From Burkholderiaceae bacterium (GTDB lineage Bacteria > Pseudomonadota > Gammaproteobacteria > Burkholderiales > Burkholderiaceae_C): a stretch of DNA of 64,000 nucleotides. The position numbers were made by a program, and so were the translations under genes. The notes under the pieces were generated by a model, which was given only the letters and a program-made list of their open reading frames with translations, did no database searches and was not told where the DNA came from. How positions within the stretch are numbered: position 1 is the stretch's first letter; every line of letters starts with the position of its first letter. Location: positions 186,001 through 250,000 of the forward strand of contig CAJYPV010000007.1 of the NCBI GenBank assembly GCA_913776825.1, written 5' to 3'. Below, in pieces: positions 1 through 11,444 of this stretch.

Positions 1-941
1 CCGGATTCCCGGATCACCTGGTGCACCAGCGAGAAGATTTCTTCCACGCGCGGCTCGATCACACCGGCGAGGGCCTGCTTGGATAGCATGCGGGGTGCCC
101 GGTCACCCAAACCCGGCACTTCGACCTGATCGGACGGATCGGCCAGTAACTGTTTGGCCACGCCATGCTCGACCTTGATTTCCTCCGCATCCTTGGTCGG
201 GGTGCGCAGGGCCATGGCGATATCGCTGGTAATGAGGTCGCCGGCAATCGGAATCACTGCGGTATGACGGATCGACCCGCCGGTGAAAATCGCCACGTCG
301 GTGGTGCCGGCGCCGATGTCGACCAGCGCCACACCCAGGTCGCGCTCGTCCGAAGTGAGTGCGGCCAAACTGGAGGCGCTCGGGTTCAGCACGAGCTGCT
401 CGACCTCCAGCCCGCAGCGGCGGACACACTTGACGATGTTCTCGGCCGCACTCTGGGCGCCGGTCACAATGTGGACCTTGACCTCCAGCCGGCCGCCGCT
501 CATGCCGATCGGCTCTTTCACTTCATGGCCGTCGATCACAAATTCCTGGGGCTCGACCAGCAAAAGCCGTTGGTCGTTCGGAATATTGATGGCCTTGGCG
601 GTTTCCACCACCCGCGCGACATCGACCGGCGTGACTTCCTTGTCCCGCACGATCACCATGCCGGTGGAATTCTGGCCACGAATATGGCTGCCGGTAATGC
701 CGGTGAAAACCCGGGCGATGCGGCAGTCGGCCATCATTTCGGCCTCCTTGAGCGCCTGCTGGATCGATTGCACCGTGGCGTCGATATTGACCACCACGCC
801 GCGCTTGAGTCCATGGCTGGGCGCCACGCCCAGACCGGCGATGCGCAATTCCCCGTTGCCCATCACCTCCGCCACCACCGCCATGATCTTGGCGGTGCCG
901 ATGTCCAATCCGACGACCAAATCCTTGTATTCCTTGGCCAT
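1..941 (-). CDS. ftsA: Cell division protein FtsA (3' end beyond window)
   Basis: FtsA is the actin-like ATPase that tethers FtsZ filaments to the inner face of the membrane and recruits later divisome proteins. The visible 313 codons start MAKEYKDLVVGLDIGTAK, giving the first phosphate-binding loop (VGLDIGTAK) near residue 9. The second (VDIGAGTTDVA) lies near residue 207, and the SHS2/1C subdomain should lie between them. The C-terminal part, including the membrane-targeting amphipathic helix, runs off the window. The ATG at 939-941 lies 8 bp after the ftsQ stop, the standard ftsQ-ftsA junction of the dcw cluster; ftsZ is expected just outside. Identification is firm; only the C-terminus is unseen. 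Confidence 0.96.
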   Translation of the reverse strand, partial: MAKEYKDLVVGLDIGTAKIMAVVAEVMGNGELRIAGLGVAPSHGLKRGVVVNIDATVQSIQQALKEAEMMADCRIARVFTGITGSHIRGQNSTGMVIVRDKEVTPVDVARVVETAKAINIPNDQRLLLVEPQEFVIDGHEVKEPIGMSGGRLEVKVHIVTGAQSAAENIVKCVRRCGLEVEQLVLNPSASSLAALTSDERDLGVALVDIGAGTTDVAIFTGGSIRHTAVIPIAGDLITSDIAMALRTPTKDAEEIKVEHGVAKQLLADPSDQVEVPGLGDRAPRMLSKQALAGVIEPRVEEIFSLVHQVIRES

Positions 942-949
942 GCCTGTCC

Positions 950-1789
950 TCAATTCTTCTTGGTGGCGCCCTTGGGCGCGTTTGAAACTGTCGTCACACC
1001 GGCCAGCCGAACCGCGTATCCCTGCTCATGGCGGAGATCGGCCGAAACCATCGAAGTGCGATAGCGGGCAGTAATCTGGGGAATGCTGGCGATAAATTGA
1101 CCATATCGAGCCACCACCTCCGCCTCGGTGCCTCGCCCCAGTTCGATGACGGCGCCCTTTTCCAGGGTGACCCGCCAGGAGCCCCGTCCTGACAAATCCA
1201 GGCGCTCCACCCCCTCATTCAATTTGCCGCGGGTGAGCGGATCCAGTTGCCGCCACATCGACAACATGGCGCCGGAGGTTTTCTCCGGGCCGGCCAGGGT
1301 GGGCAGATCGTCGTCCTCGACATCGCCCAGATTGGCCTCGAAGACCTCGCCGAAACTGTTCACCAGCTGGGTATCGACCACCGCATCGCTGTCCGCATCC
1401 GCGTTGTCGGCCTTGGTTTCCCAATACGCGGCGGGGCGGTGCTCTTCCAGATGGACCAGCAACTGCCGCGGCCAGATGCGCTGCACCGTCGCATGCCGCA
1501 CCCACGGTACGGACTCGAATGCCTGGCGCGCGCTCTTCAGGTTCATCGTCAGGAACCCGCCGCTCAGGCGCGGCAGCGCGTTGGCCCGCAGCGACGCGCT
1601 GCTGTTGCGGCTTACGTCGCCTTCGACCGTGATCGAGCGGATGGCCAGGAACGGTTGACGCACCAGCCACTGCAAGCCGATCGCCACACCGCCGGCCATT
1701 ACCAGCAACACGAGCAACGCCGCGACCGCGTTCATCACTCGGATGTCCGACGGCAGCGGCGTGGCTTGGCTGGTGAAGGTGGCGCCCAT
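950..1789 (-). CDS. ftsQ: Cell division protein FtsQ
   Basis: FtsQ is the bitopic divisome scaffold that binds FtsB/FtsL. The 279-residue protein has a short cytoplasmic N-terminus, one membrane span at about residues 20-45, and a periplasmic POTRA domain beginning around FLAIRSITVEGD (about 50-118). A beta domain follows (about 125-265), containing the family-type VQRIWPRQLLVHLEEHRPAAYW stretch. Between the strands is an Asp/Ala-rich insertion (around 127-140) that looks like a lineage-specific surface loop. It sits between ddlB and ftsA in the canonical order, 27 bp after ddlB. Length and topology match the family. Confidence 0.95.
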   Translation of the reverse strand: MGATFTSQATPLPSDIRVMNAVAALLVLLVMAGGVAIGLQWLVRQPFLAIRSITVEGDVSRNSSASLRANALPRLSGGFLTMNLKSARQAFESVPWVRHATVQRIWPRQLLVHLEEHRPAAYWETKADNADADSDAVVDTQLVNSFGEVFEANLGDVEDDDLPTLAGPEKTSGAMLSMWRQLDPLTRGKLNEGVERLDLSGRGSWRVTLEKGAVIELGRGTEAEVVARYGQFIASIPQITARYRTSMVSADLRHEQGYAVRLAGVTTVSNAPKGATKKN

Positions 1790-1816
1790 GATGGCGATGC
1801 GTGGGTGGGGTGGGGA

Positions 1817-2794
1817 TCAGGCCTGGCTGTCCAGTCGGGCCTGGCTCAACAACCACAGGCACAACTGCTCGTAGCTGATGCCCACCGCTTGCGCGGCCTT
1901 CGGCACCAGGGAATGAGAAGTCATGCCCGGCGAGGTGTTCATCTCCAGCAGGAACAATTTGCCGTCGCTCCGACGTCGCATCAGGTCGGCACGGCCCCAA
2001 CCCCGGCAGCCGAGCGAGCGGTAGGCGGCGAGCACCAGCGCCTGCACCTCTTGCTGCAGCTCGCTGGGCAGTTGACCGACCAGGTACTGCGTGGTGTCGG
2101 TGAAGTACTTGTTCTGATAGTCGTAATTGCCTTCGACGGCGCGGATCTCGATGACCGGCAGCGCCACCGCCGCTTCGCCATCGCCCAGCACCGGGCAGGT
2201 CAACTCCTGACCCTCGATGAATTCCTCGCACAGCACGACCGCATCGAAGCGGGCCGCCAGCTCGACGGCTTCCTGCATCTGCGAATAGCCCATCACCTTG
2301 CTCGCGCCCATGGACGAGCCTTCATGCGGCGGCTTCACGAACAGCGGCAGGCCCAGGTCGTCCGGCACGGTGCGGATGACCTCGCGCTGTTGTTGGTCCC
2401 GACGCAGGCTGATCCAGCGCGGCGTGGACAAACCGTCGGCCAGCCAGATGCGCTTGGTGGTGATCTTGTCCATCGCGATGGCCGAGGCCATGACGCCGGA
2501 GCCGGTGTAGGGAATGCCCAGCAGTTCCAGCGCGCCCTGCACCGTGCCGTCTTCCCCATGGCGACCATGCAGCGCGATGAACACCCGCTGGAAGCCTTCC
2601 TCCTTCAGCGCCTGCAGCGGTCGCTGCGACGGGTCGAAGGCATGGGCATCCACGCCCTGCGACTGCAGCGCGGCCAGCACGCCCTGGCCCGACATCAGCG
2701 ACACATCGCGCTCCGCCGAGTCACCACCAAACAGCACGGCCACCTTGCCGAGTGCGGGGATGGAAATCCCCGTCATGTCGAGGTCCAGCATCAT
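1817..2794 (-). CDS. ddlB: D-alanine--D-alanine ligase
   Basis: This ATP-grasp enzyme makes the D-Ala-D-Ala dipeptide used by MurF. The 325 residues show the Ddl hallmarks: [13 protein letters not shown] near the N-terminus with the conserved Glu, [12 protein letters not shown] in the substrate region, the ATP-grasp lysine segment [13 protein letters not shown], and the metal-binding EMNTSPGMT near residue 280. The start is fixed by a 4-bp ATGA overlap with the murC stop at 2791-2794. Its place between murC and ftsQ supports ddlB rather than a free-standing ddlA. Confidence 0.96.
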   Translation of the reverse strand: MMLDLDMTGISIPALGKVAVLFGGDSAERDVSLMSGQGVLAALQSQGVDAHAFDPSQRPLQALKEEGFQRVFIALHGRHGEDGTVQGALELLGIPYTGSGVMASAIAMDKITTKRIWLADGLSTPRWISLRRDQQQREVIRTVPDDLGLPLFVKPPHEGSSMGASKVMGYSQMQEAVELAARFDAVVLCEEFIEGQELTCPVLGDGEAAVALPVIEIRAVEGNYDYQNKYFTDTTQYLVGQLPSELQQEVQALVLAAYRSLGCRGWGRADLMRRRSDGKLFLLEMNTSPGMTSHSLVPKAAQAVGISYEQLCLWLLSQARLDSQA

Positions 2795-4209
2795 GAGCGG
2801 CCCTTCCCTTGCGTCATCAAATCCACGGTGAGCGCGGGCACGGCAGCAATCGATCCCGCCCCCATCACGATCACCACATCACCCGCCCGCGCCTGCGCGC
2901 GCAGCGTCTGCGGCAACTGCTGCCAGTCGCCGACATAACCGGCCGCCGTGCCGCGCGCCGTCACCGCCTGCGCCAGGCTGTCACCGCTGATGCCGGGCAG
3001 CGGCGATTCGCTGGCGGCATAGATGTCGGTGAGCCAGACCGCGTCGGCCTGGGCCAGCACGGTGGCGAAGTCGTCGAAGCAATCGCGGGTGCGGGTGTAG
3101 CGGTGCGGCTGGAATGCCAGCACCAGTCGGCGGCCCGGGTAGGCGCCGCGTGCGGCCTTCAGCACCGCCTGCATTTCCACCGGATGGTGACCGTAGTCAT
3201 CGATCAGCAGCGCGGTGCCGCCGTCGACCGGCAGTTCCCCATAGGACTGGAAACGCCGCCCCACGCCGCCGAAGCCGGCGAGTGCCTGCTGCAGCGCGTC
3301 GTCCGGCACCCGCAGCGCCATGGCCATCGCGATCACCGACAGCGCATTCAGCACGTTGTGCTGTCCCGCGAGTCGAAGCTGGATCGGCAGCGGCGCAAGG
3401 GCCTCGCCGTCCGCGCGGCGGCGCAGCGCGGTGAACCGCATCTGGCCGCCGACATCGGCCTGCACGTCGATCGCGCGCACCTCGTTGGCGGCGTCCAGGC
3501 CATAGCGCAGCACCGGGCGGGACAGCATCGGCAGGATGCTCTGCACACCGGCGTCATCGCCGCAGAGCACGGCGGTGCCCCAGAACGGCATGCGGTGCAG
3601 GAAGTCCACGAAGGCCTGACGCAGACGGGCCATGTCATGCCCGTAGGTGTCCATGTGGTCGGCGTCGATGTTGGTGACGATCGCCATCTGCGGCAGCAGG
3701 TGCAGGAAGGAGGCATCCGATTCATCGGCCTCCACCACCATGTGCGGACCGCTGCCCAGCGCAGCATTTGCGCCGCTGGCGAGCAACTGACCGCCGATCG
3801 CATAAGTCGGATCCAGGCCCGCCTGCAGCAGCACCGAGGTCAGCAGCGAGGTGGTCGTCGTCTTGCCATGGGTGCCGGCGATGGCGATGCCCATGCGCGG
3901 GCGCATCAGCTCGGCCAGCATTTGCGCCCGCAGCAACACGGGGATGTGGCGCGCATGCGCAGCCATCAGCTCCGGGTTGTCGGCCTTGATCGCGCTGGAC
4001 TTCACCAGCACCTGCGCCTGGCCGACATGCTCGGCCGCATGGCCGATGTGGACGGTGACGCCGAGCGCGCGCAGACGACGGGTGGTCTCGCTCTCGCCCT
4101 GGTCGGAGCCGCTGACCTGATAGCCCTGCGCCGCCAGCAACTCGGCGATGCCGCTCATGCCGGCGCCACCGATGCCGGTGAAATGAATGCGTTGGAGCGC
4201 GTGCTTCAT
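2791..4209 (-). CDS. murC: UDP-N-acetylmuramate--L-alanine ligase
   Basis: MurC adds L-Ala to UDP-MurNAc, the first cytoplasmic amino-acid addition to the peptidoglycan precursor. The 472-residue protein has the N-terminal UDP-binding motif [17 protein letters not shown], the P-loop [11 protein letters not shown] at residues 111-121, the Mur-ligase [11 protein letters not shown] segment, and a C-terminal domain with DDYGHHPVE. Both ends overlap neighbours by 4 bp (murG upstream, ddlB downstream), indicating tight translational coupling. Length is typical for MurC. Confidence 0.97.
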   Translation of the reverse strand: MKHALQRIHFTGIGGAGMSGIAELLAAQGYQVSGSDQGESETTRRLRALGVTVHIGHAAEHVGQAQVLVKSSAIKADNPELMAAHARHIPVLLRAQMLAELMRPRMGIAIAGTHGKTTTTSLLTSVLLQAGLDPTYAIGGQLLASGANAALGSGPHMVVEADESDASFLHLLPQMAIVTNIDADHMDTYGHDMARLRQAFVDFLHRMPFWGTAVLCGDDAGVQSILPMLSRPVLRYGLDAANEVRAIDVQADVGGQMRFTALRRRADGEALAPLPIQLRLAGQHNVLNALSVIAMAMALRVPDDALQQALAGFGGVGRRFQSYGELPVDGGTALLIDDYGHHPVEMQAVLKAARGAYPGRRLVLAFQPHRYTRTRDCFDDFATVLAQADAVWLTDIYAASESPLPGISGDSLAQAVTARGTAAGYVGDWQQLPQTLRAQARAGDVVIVMGAGSIAAVPALTVDLMTQGKGRS

Positions 4210-5294
4210 GCGCGGCCTCCGGACGGCAGCATGGCTTCGATCTCGTCGGCCACGCGCGACGCCGCGCGCGGACGCGCCAGCGAGCGCGCCTTCACCGCAT
4301 AGCCCAGCCAGCGCTCGCGCGGCGATTGCAGCAGCGCATGCAGCGCTTCGGCAGTCAGCTCGCCTTGCGGCAGGTGCACGCCGGCCTCGTGCTGCGCCAT
4401 GTACTGGGCGTTGTCGCGCTGGTGCGAGGTGGTGCTCACCACCAGCGGCACCAGGATGCTGGCCACGCCGGCCGCGCAGAGTTCCGAGACGGTCACCGCG
4501 CCCGCGCGGCAGATCACCACGTCGGCATCGGCCAGCCGGGCGGCCATGTCGTGGATGAAGGGCAGCACCTCGGCCTGCACGCCGGCGCGCTCATAGGCGG
4601 CCTGCACCAGCGGGAAGTTGGCCTCGCCGGTCTGGTGCGTCACCTGCGGACGCTCGGCTTCGGGCCAGAGCGCCAGCGCCTGCGGCAACACCTCGTTGAT
4701 GGCCCGCGCGCCCAGCGAGCCGCCCACCACCAGCACCTTCAGCGGACCGCTGCGGCCTTCGAAGCGAAGTTCCGGCGCGGGCAGGTCTTCGATGTCGGCA
4801 CGCACCGGATTGCCGGTCACCACGCCCTTGCGCTGCTGGATCGCGGCCAGGCCGTCGAAGCCGAAAGCGATCTTGCGGGCCACCGGCGCGAGCGCCTTGT
4901 TGGACAGCAGCAGCGCCGCATCCGCATTCACCAGCAGCAGCGGGCGACGCATCAGCCAGGCCATCAGACCACCGGGCAGGCAGACATAGCCGCCCATGCC
5001 CAGAACCGCATCGGCCTTGCGCTCGCCCAGCACATGGGCGCTCTGGGCCAGCGCGCGGAACAGACGACCCACGCCCAGCACCGCATGCTTGAGGCCCTTG
5101 CCGCGCAGACCGGCGAAGGCCAGCCGGTCCAGCGGCAGGCCGGACGGCGGCACCAGCTTGTTTTCCATGCCGGCTTCGGTGCCCAGCCAGGACACCGTCC
5201 AGCCGCGACGCTGCATTTCCGCCGCGACCGCCAGGCCGGGAATCACATGGCCGCCGGTGCCGGCGGCCATCACCACGAGGTGGCGCGTGCTCAT
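4206..5294 (-). CDS. murG: UDP-GlcNAc:lipid I GlcNAc transferase MurG
   Basis: MurG adds GlcNAc to lipid I to make lipid II at the inner face of the membrane. The start chosen is the ATG at 5292-5294, which overlaps the ftsW stop as ATGA. The open frame continues 23 codons upstream into ftsW, but those codons have no support. The 362-residue product begins [20 protein letters not shown], carrying the glycine-rich donor loop, and has a second [11 protein letters not shown] loop (about residue 190) and the [12 protein letters not shown] segment with the Glu typical of GT28 glycosyltransferases. It lies between ftsW and murC, as in other proteobacterial dcw clusters. Confidence 0.96.
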   Translation of the reverse strand: MSTRHLVVMAAGTGGHVIPGLAVAAEMQRRGWTVSWLGTEAGMENKLVPPSGLPLDRLAFAGLRGKGLKHAVLGVGRLFRALAQSAHVLGERKADAVLGMGGYVCLPGGLMAWLMRRPLLLVNADAALLLSNKALAPVARKIAFGFDGLAAIQQRKGVVTGNPVRADIEDLPAPELRFEGRSGPLKVLVVGGSLGARAINEVLPQALALWPEAERPQVTHQTGEANFPLVQAAYERAGVQAEVLPFIHDMAARLADADVVICRAGAVTVSELCAAGVASILVPLVVSTTSHQRDNAQYMAQHEAGVHLPQGELTAEALHALLQSPRERWLGYAVKARSLARPRAASRVADEIEAMLPSGGRA

Positions 5295-6565
5295 GCCCGC
5301 CCTCCCCGCATCAACTGTCGGTTCTCGATATCGATTCGCAAAACAATCGCCAATGCCACGCAATTCAGGACCGTGGCCGAGCCGCCATAACTCATCAGCG
5401 GCAGGGTCAGGCCCTTGGTCGGAAGGGCGCCCAGGTTGACGCCCATGTTGATGAAGGCCTGGCCGCCCATCCAGATGCCGATGCCCTGCGCATACAGACC
5501 AGCGAAGACGCGGTCCAGCGCCACCGCCTGACGGCCGATGTGGAACAGGCGGCGCGACAGCCAGAAGAACGCGAAGATCACAATCGCCACGCCGATGAAG
5601 CCGAGTTCTTCGCCGATGACGGCGAGCAGGAAGTCGGTGTGCGCCTCGGGCAGGTAGTGCAGCTTTTCGAGACTGGATCCCAGCCCCTGGCCGAACAGTT
5701 CGCCGCGACCGAAGGCAATCAGCGAGTGGGTCAGCTGGTACGCCTTGCCCTGCGCATACTTCTCATCCCACGGATTGAGATACGCAAAGATCCGCTCGCG
5801 GCGGAAATCGCTGAAGGTGATCATCAGCACGAAGGCGCCGATCAGCACCGCCACGCTGAGGAAGAACATCCGACCGTTCACGCCGCCCAGGAACAGGATG
5901 CCCATCGCGATCGCGGCGATCACCATGAAGGCGCCCATGTCGGGCTCGGCCAGCAGCAGCACGCCGACGAAGGCAAGCGCGCAGGCCATCGGCCAGACCG
6001 CCTGGAAGAAGTTCTCCTTCTTCTCCATCTTGCGGACCATGTAGTTGGCCGCATACATCGCGATCGCCAGCTTGGCCAGTTCGGACGGCTGGAAGTTCAT
6101 CACGCCCAGCGGCAGCCAGCGCCGCGCGCCGTTGACGCCCTTGCCCACATGCGGAATGAGCACCACCACCAGCAGCACCAGCGCCGCCACGAAGATCTTG
6201 GGCGCATGACGCTCCCAGACATTCACCGGCACCATCACCGTGATCCAGCCGGCCAGCAGGCCGAGCAGGATGAAGGTGGACTGCCGGATGAAGAAATGCA
6301 TCGGCGCGTACTTGGCGAACTTGGGGTTGTCCGGCAGCGCGATAGACGCCGAATAGACCATCAACAGCCCGAGCGCCAGCAGGGACAGCACCACCCAGAC
6401 CAGCGTCAGGTCGAAGCCCAGGATGCGCGTGGGCTGGCCCGACGAGGTCGAGACCCAGTCCCGCACCGGCACGTCCACGCCGCCGGCGGCCGCGGCCTCG
6501 CGGCGCGACGTCAGCGCGCGCAGCCGGGTGCCGAGCTGGTCGAGGAAGCCGGTGATGGCGCTCAT
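5291..6565 (-). CDS. ftsW: SEDS peptidoglycan polymerase FtsW
   Basis: FtsW is the septal glycan polymerase that works with FtsI. The 424-residue protein has a soluble N-terminal tail of about 60 residues and then around ten membrane spans. Family signatures include [22 protein letters not shown], the [18 protein letters not shown] loop near residue 310, and a C-terminal [17 protein letters not shown]. The N-terminal tail ([20 protein letters not shown]) is longer than in E. coli, as is common in Burkholderiales. It overlaps murD by 4 bp and murG by 4 bp. Confidence 0.96.
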   Translation of the reverse strand: MSAITGFLDQLGTRLRALTSRREAAAAGGVDVPVRDWVSTSSGQPTRILGFDLTLVWVVLSLLALGLLMVYSASIALPDNPKFAKYAPMHFFIRQSTFILLGLLAGWITVMVPVNVWERHAPKIFVAALVLLVVVLIPHVGKGVNGARRWLPLGVMNFQPSELAKLAIAMYAANYMVRKMEKKENFFQAVWPMACALAFVGVLLLAEPDMGAFMVIAAIAMGILFLGGVNGRMFFLSVAVLIGAFVLMITFSDFRRERIFAYLNPWDEKYAQGKAYQLTHSLIAFGRGELFGQGLGSSLEKLHYLPEAHTDFLLAVIGEELGFIGVAIVIFAFFWLSRRLFHIGRQAVALDRVFAGLYAQGIGIWMGGQAFINMGVNLGALPTKGLTLPLMSYGGSATVLNCVALAIVLRIDIENRQLMRGGRA

Positions 6566-8754
6566 TCGATCAGCCCTTCGTCTTGCGCCAGCTCGCGCAC
6601 GGTGGCGACGAACACCTCGGCGCGATGCGCATAGTTGCGGAACATGTCCAGGCTGGCGCAGGCCGGGCTGAGCAGCACGCTGTCGCCCGATTGCGCTTGT
6701 GCCAGCGACCAGCGGGTGGCGTCCTCCAGCGAGTCATGGCGCTGCATCGGCACGCCGCTGCCTTGCAGCGCGGCTTCGATCTGCGGCGCATCCCGGCCGA
6801 TCAGGGCCACGGCGCGGGCATGCAGCGCGATCGGCGTGGCCAGCGGCGAGAAGTCCTGCCCCTTGCCGTCGCCCCCGAGGATCATCACCAGCTTGGCCGG
6901 CGCGCGGTCGACGCCCAGACCCAGCACCGCCGCGACCGTCGCGCCGACGTTGGTGCCCTTGGAGTCGTCATAGAAGTCCACGCCGCGCACGGTGCTGACG
7001 AATTCCACCCGATGCGGTTCGCCGCGGTATTCGCGCAGACCATGCAGCATCGGCGCCAGCGGGCAATCGATGGCGGTGGCCAGGGCCAGCGAGGCCAGCG
7101 CATTCGAGGCGTTGTGGCGGCCGCGCACGCGCAGCGCATCGGCCGGCATCAGGCGCTGGATGGACAGCGGCTCATCGTCCTCGCCCTTCTTGCGCTTGAG
7201 GCCCTTGAGTTCTTCTTCCTGCTCACGCGCGCGCACCAGCCAGGCCATGCCGTTCTCGACCATCAGGCCGAAATCGCCGGGCCGGCGCGGCGCGTCCAGG
7301 CCGAAACGCACGACCTCGCGCTCCACCAGCTTGCTGGGGCGGCCGCGACCTTGCTTGACCTGAATCGGTGCCGGCACCAGTGCCTCGACCTCGGCATCGT
7401 CGCGATTGATCACCATCACCGCCTGCTCGCCGAAGATGCGGCCCTTGGCGCGCGCATAGGCGGGCATGTCGCCATGCCAGTCCAGATGGTCCTGGGTGAT
7501 GTTCAGCACGGCGGCCGCGCTGGGCTCGAAGCCCTGCACACCCTCCAGCTGGAAGCTGGACAGCTCCAGCACCCAGACCTGCGGCAGCACCTCGAACTCC
7601 GGCGGCTTGGGCGGCGGAGGCTTGATCGGCAGCGGCGCTTCGTCCAGCAGCTCGGCCACGGTCTCCAGCGCGCTGCGCTCGGGGTCGGCCGGGATCGGCT
7701 CGGTCGGCGTGGGGCCTGCGGCGGTCGTGGCGCTCGCTTCGTCGACGACTGCCGGGCCGGTCGCGTCGGCGGCGTCGGTCGGCGTGTCGTCCGATGATTC
7801 CGTCGAGGCGTGCGGCGTGGCCTCATCGGACGCTTCCGCCGATGACGGCAGCGGCTCGATCGCCGCAGCAGCCTCAGCGTCAGGGGCGCTCGATGCCTCG
7901 GCCGAGTCCTTCACTGCATGCGCAGCCACCTCGGGCTCCACGGTTTCCTCAACGTCGGCGGCTTCGGTCGCATCGGTCGCATCGACGGACTCCACCGCGG
8001 TGGGCAAATCCACTCGCGCATGGGCGACAGTCGAGGCATCGGCCGCGATCGAGGTCGACGCCGCCGCAGTCCCCTCGCTCGGCGAGGTCGCCGCTTCGCC
8101 GTCGCCTGCTGCTTCGGCCGCCACGGGCTCGGACGAAGACAACGAAGCGCCCGCATCCCCCGCGGCTTCGGCGGGTTCGGCCGGTTCCAACGGCTCAGCC
8201 GCGTCGATCGCTTCCGGCGACACCGGCTGCGGCTCACGGTCCAGCGCATCGGACAGCGTGCCCAGCAGCGTCGGTCCGATGTTGCCGGCCATCGCCACGC
8301 GGCGACCAGCGCGCTCCACCAGCAAGGCGGTCATGCTGGTGGTGGTGGTCTTGCCGTTGGTGCCGGTGATGGCCAGCACGCCGGGCTCATAGCGGTAGCT
8401 CGTCTTCAACTGGGCCAGGGCCTGCGCGAACAGGTCCAGCTCGCCCTGCACCCGCAGGCCGCGCTCGGCGGCCCGCGCCAGCAGCGGCTGCAGACGGGTG
8501 TCGAGCGGCGACAGGCCGGGGCTCTTGAACAGCAGCGTGACATCGGCCAGGCGGGACGGCGACAGCTCGCCGTTCAGGAACTCCGCCTCCGGCAGTTGCT
8601 CGCGCAGCGCCGCCAGTTGCGGCGGCTGTTCGCGGCTGTCCCACACGGTGACGCGCGCACCCAGCCGCGCGACCCAGGCCGCCATCGCCAGGCCGGAGTC
8701 GCCCAACCCCAGCACCAAGGCGTGCTGTGACTGGAAGAGCGCGGGGAAGTCCAT
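6562..8754 (-). CDS. murD: UDP-MurNAc-L-Ala--D-Glu ligase MurD with large internal insertion
   Basis: MurD adds D-Glu to UDP-MurNAc-L-Ala in the cytoplasm. The conserved parts are clear: N-terminal [13 protein letters not shown]-loop [12 protein letters not shown] (residues 129-140), GNIGPTLL (157-164), [10 protein letters not shown] (395-404), [12 protein letters not shown], the [11 protein letters not shown] hinge, and C-terminal [11 protein letters not shown] and [11 protein letters not shown]. The odd part is length: 730 residues against roughly 450-500 for the family. The excess is an Ala/Glu/Asp/Ser/Pro-rich segment at about residues 172-385, plus a second charged insertion ([18 protein letters not shown]) before the hinge. 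The frame is unbroken and all catalytic motifs remain, so it is probably functional. It overlaps ftsW by 4 bp. Confidence 0.95.
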   Translation of the reverse strand: MDFPALFQSQHALVLGLGDSGLAMAAWVARLGARVTVWDSREQPPQLAALREQLPEAEFLNGELSPSRLADVTLLFKSPGLSPLDTRLQPLLARAAERGLRVQGELDLFAQALAQLKTSYRYEPGVLAITGTNGKTTTTSMTALLVERAGRRVAMAGNIGPTLLGTLSDALDREPQPVSPEAIDAAEPLEPAEPAEAAGDAGASLSSSEPVAAEAAGDGEAATSPSEGTAAASTSIAADASTVAHARVDLPTAVESVDATDATEAADVEETVEPEVAAHAVKDSAEASSAPDAEAAAAIEPLPSSAEASDEATPHASTESSDDTPTDAADATGPAVVDEASATTAAGPTPTEPIPADPERSALETVAELLDEAPLPIKPPPPKPPEFEVLPQVWVLELSSFQLEGVQGFEPSAAAVLNITQDHLDWHGDMPAYARAKGRIFGEQAVMVINRDDAEVEALVPAPIQVKQGRGRPSKLVEREVVRFGLDAPRRPGDFGLMVENGMAWLVRAREQEEELKGLKRKKGEDDEPLSIQRLMPADALRVRGRHNASNALASLALATAIDCPLAPMLHGLREYRGEPHRVEFVSTVRGVDFYDDSKGTNVGATVAAVLGLGVDRAPAKLVMILGGDGKGQDFSPLATPIALHARAVALIGRDAPQIEAALQGSGVPMQRHDSLEDATRWSLAQAQSGDSVLLSPACASLDMFRNYAHRAEVFVATVRELAQDEGLIE
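7600..8241 (-). other. Low-complexity acidic insertion inside MurD
   Basis: This segment codes for about 215 residues made almost only of Ala, Glu, Asp, Ser, Thr, Pro and Val. It ends in a proline-rich patch ([16 protein letters not shown]) just before the [10 protein letters not shown] motif. It separates the GNIG loop, which follows the P-loop helix, from the next core strand of the ATP-binding domain, where E. coli MurD has only a short connection. It is in frame with no stop codon and should form a disordered surface loop. Confidence 0.85.
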
Positions 8755-8803
8755 GGGTTCGTGTCCTGCGTGAGATCGGCGTCGTCGGGTCAGTGAGCGG
8801 AGC

Positions 8804-9982
8804 TCACCGCAGCTTCAGGCTGGCCAGACCGACCAGGCACAGCAGCATGGTGATGATCCAGAACCGGACGACGACCTGCGTCTCCTTCCAGCCCGACTTC
8901 TCGAAATGGTGGTGCAAGGGCGCCATCTTGAAGATGCGCCGGCCCTCGCCGTATTTCTTCTTGGTGTACTTGAACCAGCTGACCTGCAGCATCACCGACA
9001 GCACTTCGGCGACGAACACGCCGCCCATGATGCCCAGCACGATTTCCTGGCGCGTGATCACCGCCAGCGTGCCGAGTCCACCGCCCAGCGCCAGGGCGCC
9101 CACATCGCCCATGAACACCTGGGCCGGATGGGTGTTGAACCACAGGAAGGCCAGACCGGCGCCCGCCAGCGCGGCGCAGAAGATCAGCAGTTCACCGGCG
9201 CCCGGGATGTAGGGCAGCAGCAGATAGCGGCTGAACACCGAGGAGCCGGTCAGGTAGGCGAACACGCCCAGCGCCGAGCCCACCATCACCACCGGCATGA
9301 TGGCCAGGCCATCGAGGCCGTCGGTGAAGTTGACCGCGTTGCTGGTGCCGACGATGACCAGATAGGACAGGCCGATGAAGCCGAACACGCCCAGCGGATA
9401 GCTGACCGCCTTGAAGAACGGCAGCAGCAGGTCGGCCCGAGGTGGCAGTTCGGTGGAGAAGCCGCTGGACACCCAGCGGAAGAACAGTTGCACCACGCCG
9501 AAGAAGCTGGTCTCGGACACGCTGAAGGCCAGGTACAGCGCGGCGATCAGGCCGATCAGCGACTGCCAGAAGAATTTCTCGCGGCTGCGCATGCCCTCCG
9601 GATCCTTGTTGACGACCTTGCGGTAGTCGTCGACCCAGCCGATGGCGCCGAAACCCATGGTCACCAGCATCACCACCCAGACGAAACGGTTGGCCCAGTC
9701 GAACCACAGCAGCGTCGACACGCCGATGGCGATCAGGATCAGCACGCCGCCCATGGTCGGCGTGCCGCTCTTGGACAGATGCTGCTGCACGCCGTATTCA
9801 CGGATGGGCTGGCCGATCTTCATCTCGGTCAGGCGACGGATCACCCACGGGCCGAAGGCCAGGCCGATCAGCAGCGCGGTCAGCGCGGCCATCACCGCAC
9901 GGAAGGTGATGTAGCTGAAGACGCGGAGAAAACCCAGGTCGGGAAAATTGGCCTGCAGCCATTGGGCCAGACTAAGCAGCAT
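8804..9982 (-). CDS. mraY: Phospho-MurNAc-pentapeptide translocase MraY
   Basis: MraY transfers phospho-MurNAc-pentapeptide to undecaprenyl phosphate, making lipid I in the membrane. The 392-residue polytopic protein has the diagnostic motifs: [13 protein letters not shown] (around residue 70), DDYRKV (around 118), [13 protein letters not shown] (around 215), [17 protein letters not shown] (around 290) and the histidine-rich [14 protein letters not shown] near the C-terminus. It overlaps the end of murF by 11 bp. A 49-bp gap to murD is the largest spacing in this part of the operon. Confidence 0.97.
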   Translation of the reverse strand: MLLSLAQWLQANFPDLGFLRVFSYITFRAVMAALTALLIGLAFGPWVIRRLTEMKIGQPIREYGVQQHLSKSGTPTMGGVLILIAIGVSTLLWFDWANRFVWVVMLVTMGFGAIGWVDDYRKVVNKDPEGMRSREKFFWQSLIGLIAALYLAFSVSETSFFGVVQLFFRWVSSGFSTELPPRADLLLPFFKAVSYPLGVFGFIGLSYLVIVGTSNAVNFTDGLDGLAIMPVVMVGSALGVFAYLTGSSVFSRYLLLPYIPGAGELLIFCAALAGAGLAFLWFNTHPAQVFMGDVGALALGGGLGTLAVITRQEIVLGIMGGVFVAEVLSVMLQVSWFKYTKKKYGEGRRIFKMAPLHHHFEKSGWKETQVVVRFWIITMLLCLVGLASLKLR

Positions 9983-11444
9983 GGGTTCCTCCTGCGCCGC
10001 CAGACTGCAAGGCGGCCACGATCTGTTCCATCTTCATGAAGCGCGAACCCTTGACCAGGATGTTCTGCACTTGGGGGGCCGCGTCGAGCGCGGCGATGAG
10101 GTCGGCGACGGTGTCGAAGGCCCGAGCGCCGCTGCCAAAGGCGGCGGCCGATTCGCGCGCCGCCGAGCCCGCTGTCCACAGCGCGGCCAGACGCTGATCG
10201 GCCGCATGGGCGCCGACCTCACGGTGGAAGGCCGGGCCTTGATCGCCGACCTCGCCCATGTCGCCCAGCACCAGCCAGGAGCTGCCCGGCAGTTCGGCCA
10301 GGACATCGATGGCGGCGCGCACGCTGTCGGGATTGGCGTTGTAGCTGTCGTCGATCAGGGTGATGCGGCGACCTTGCCAGACCGCCGTCTGCAAGGCGGA
10401 GCGGCCCTTCACCGCCTTGAACGCCTGCAGGCCTTCGCGAATCGCCACCAGCGGCGCGCCCGCGGCCAGCGTGCAGGCGGCAGCGGCCAGCGCATTGCGC
10501 ACGTTGTGCTGACCGGCCATCGCGAGCGCCACCGGCACCGAGCCAGCCGGCGTCAGGATTTCCAGCGCCCAGTGACCGGCAGCGCCCGCGCCGGTCGCCA
10601 CGGGGCCGGCGTCATCACCGGGCGCGATCCATTGGGCACGGCCCATCACATCGGCCTGACCCTGCAGGGCAAAGGTGAGCGTGCCGCGACCGGCCGCCAG
10701 CGATTGCCAGACGGGCGCGCAGCCATCCTCGGCCGGGAAGACCGCCACGCCGGCAGGATCGAGCGCCTCGATCACCGCGCCGTTCTCGCGGGCCACCGCT
10801 TCCACCGTGTGCATGAATTCCTGATGCTCACGCTGGGCGTTGTTGACCAGCGCCACGCCCGGTTGGGTCATCGCGGCCAAGGGCGCGATTTCGCCGGGAT
10901 GGTTCATGCCCAGCTCGATCACGGCAGCGCGGTGCCAGACGGATTCGTTCTGACGCAGGCGCAGCAGCGTGAGCGGCACGCCGATCTCGTTGTTGAGGTT
11001 GCCTTCGGTGGCAAGCATCGCTGCGTCGCCCAGCCAGGCGCGCAGGATGGCGGCGATCATCTGCGTGACCGTCGTCTTGCCATTGCTGCCGGTGACGGCG
11101 ATCACCGGCAGATGGTGCTGGGCGCGCCAGGCTTGCGACAGCAGGCCGAGCGCCTGCTTCGCGTCCGGCACCAGCAGGCCGGGCAGGCCGGCTTCGCTCA
11201 GGCCGCGTTCCGCCAGCGCGGCTGCGGCGCCCGCGGCCTTGGCTTGCGCCAGAAAGTCGTTCGCATCGAAACGCTCGCCCCGCAGCGCGACGAACAGGTC
11301 GCCCGCGCGCAGGCTGCGGGTGTCGGTGTGCACGCGCGACAGCGGCGTGGCGGGATCACCCACCAGCGTCGTCGCCGGCAGCCAGGGCTGCAGCAGCGCG
11401 TGGGCCTGGCCCAGCGTCATCATCGGCAGCACGGTCTCGCTCAC
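9972..11444 (-). CDS. murF: UDP-MurNAc-tripeptide--D-Ala-D-Ala ligase
   Basis: MurF adds the D-Ala-D-Ala dipeptide to complete the UDP-MurNAc-pentapeptide. The 490 residues show the N-terminal [14 protein letters not shown] motif, the P-loop [14 protein letters not shown] (GSNGKT at 119-124), [13 protein letters not shown], the [13 protein letters not shown] hinge and [15 protein letters not shown], which is specific to MurF. It overlaps murE by 4 bp and mraY by 11 bp. Confidence 0.97.
   Translation of the reverse strand: MSETVLPMMTLGQAHALLQPWLPATTLVGDPATPLSRVHTDTRSLRAGDLFVALRGERFDANDFLAQAKAAGAAAALAERGLSEAGLPGLLVPDAKQALGLLSQAWRAQHHLPVIAVTGSNGKTTVTQMIAAILRAWLGDAAMLATEGNLNNEIGVPLTLLRLRQNESVWHRAAVIELGMNHPGEIAPLAAMTQPGVALVNNAQREHQEFMHTVEAVARENGAVIEALDPAGVAVFPAEDGCAPVWQSLAAGRGTLTFALQGQADVMGRAQWIAPGDDAGPVATGAGAAGHWALEILTPAGSVPVALAMAGQHNVRNALAAAACTLAAGAPLVAIREGLQAFKAVKGRSALQTAVWQGRRITLIDDSYNANPDSVRAAIDVLAELPGSSWLVLGDMGEVGDQGPAFHREVGAHAADQRLAALWTAGSAARESAAAFGSGARAFDTVADLIAALDAAPQVQNILVKGSRFMKMEQIVAALQSGGAGGTHAA

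Noticed and set aside
7794-8369. Frameshift or assembly break as the cause of the long MurD
   Set aside because: The frame is open throughout, the downstream motifs continue in the same frame, and the composition of the insertion is uniform. Slippage during assembly cannot be excluded but nothing in the sequence shows it.
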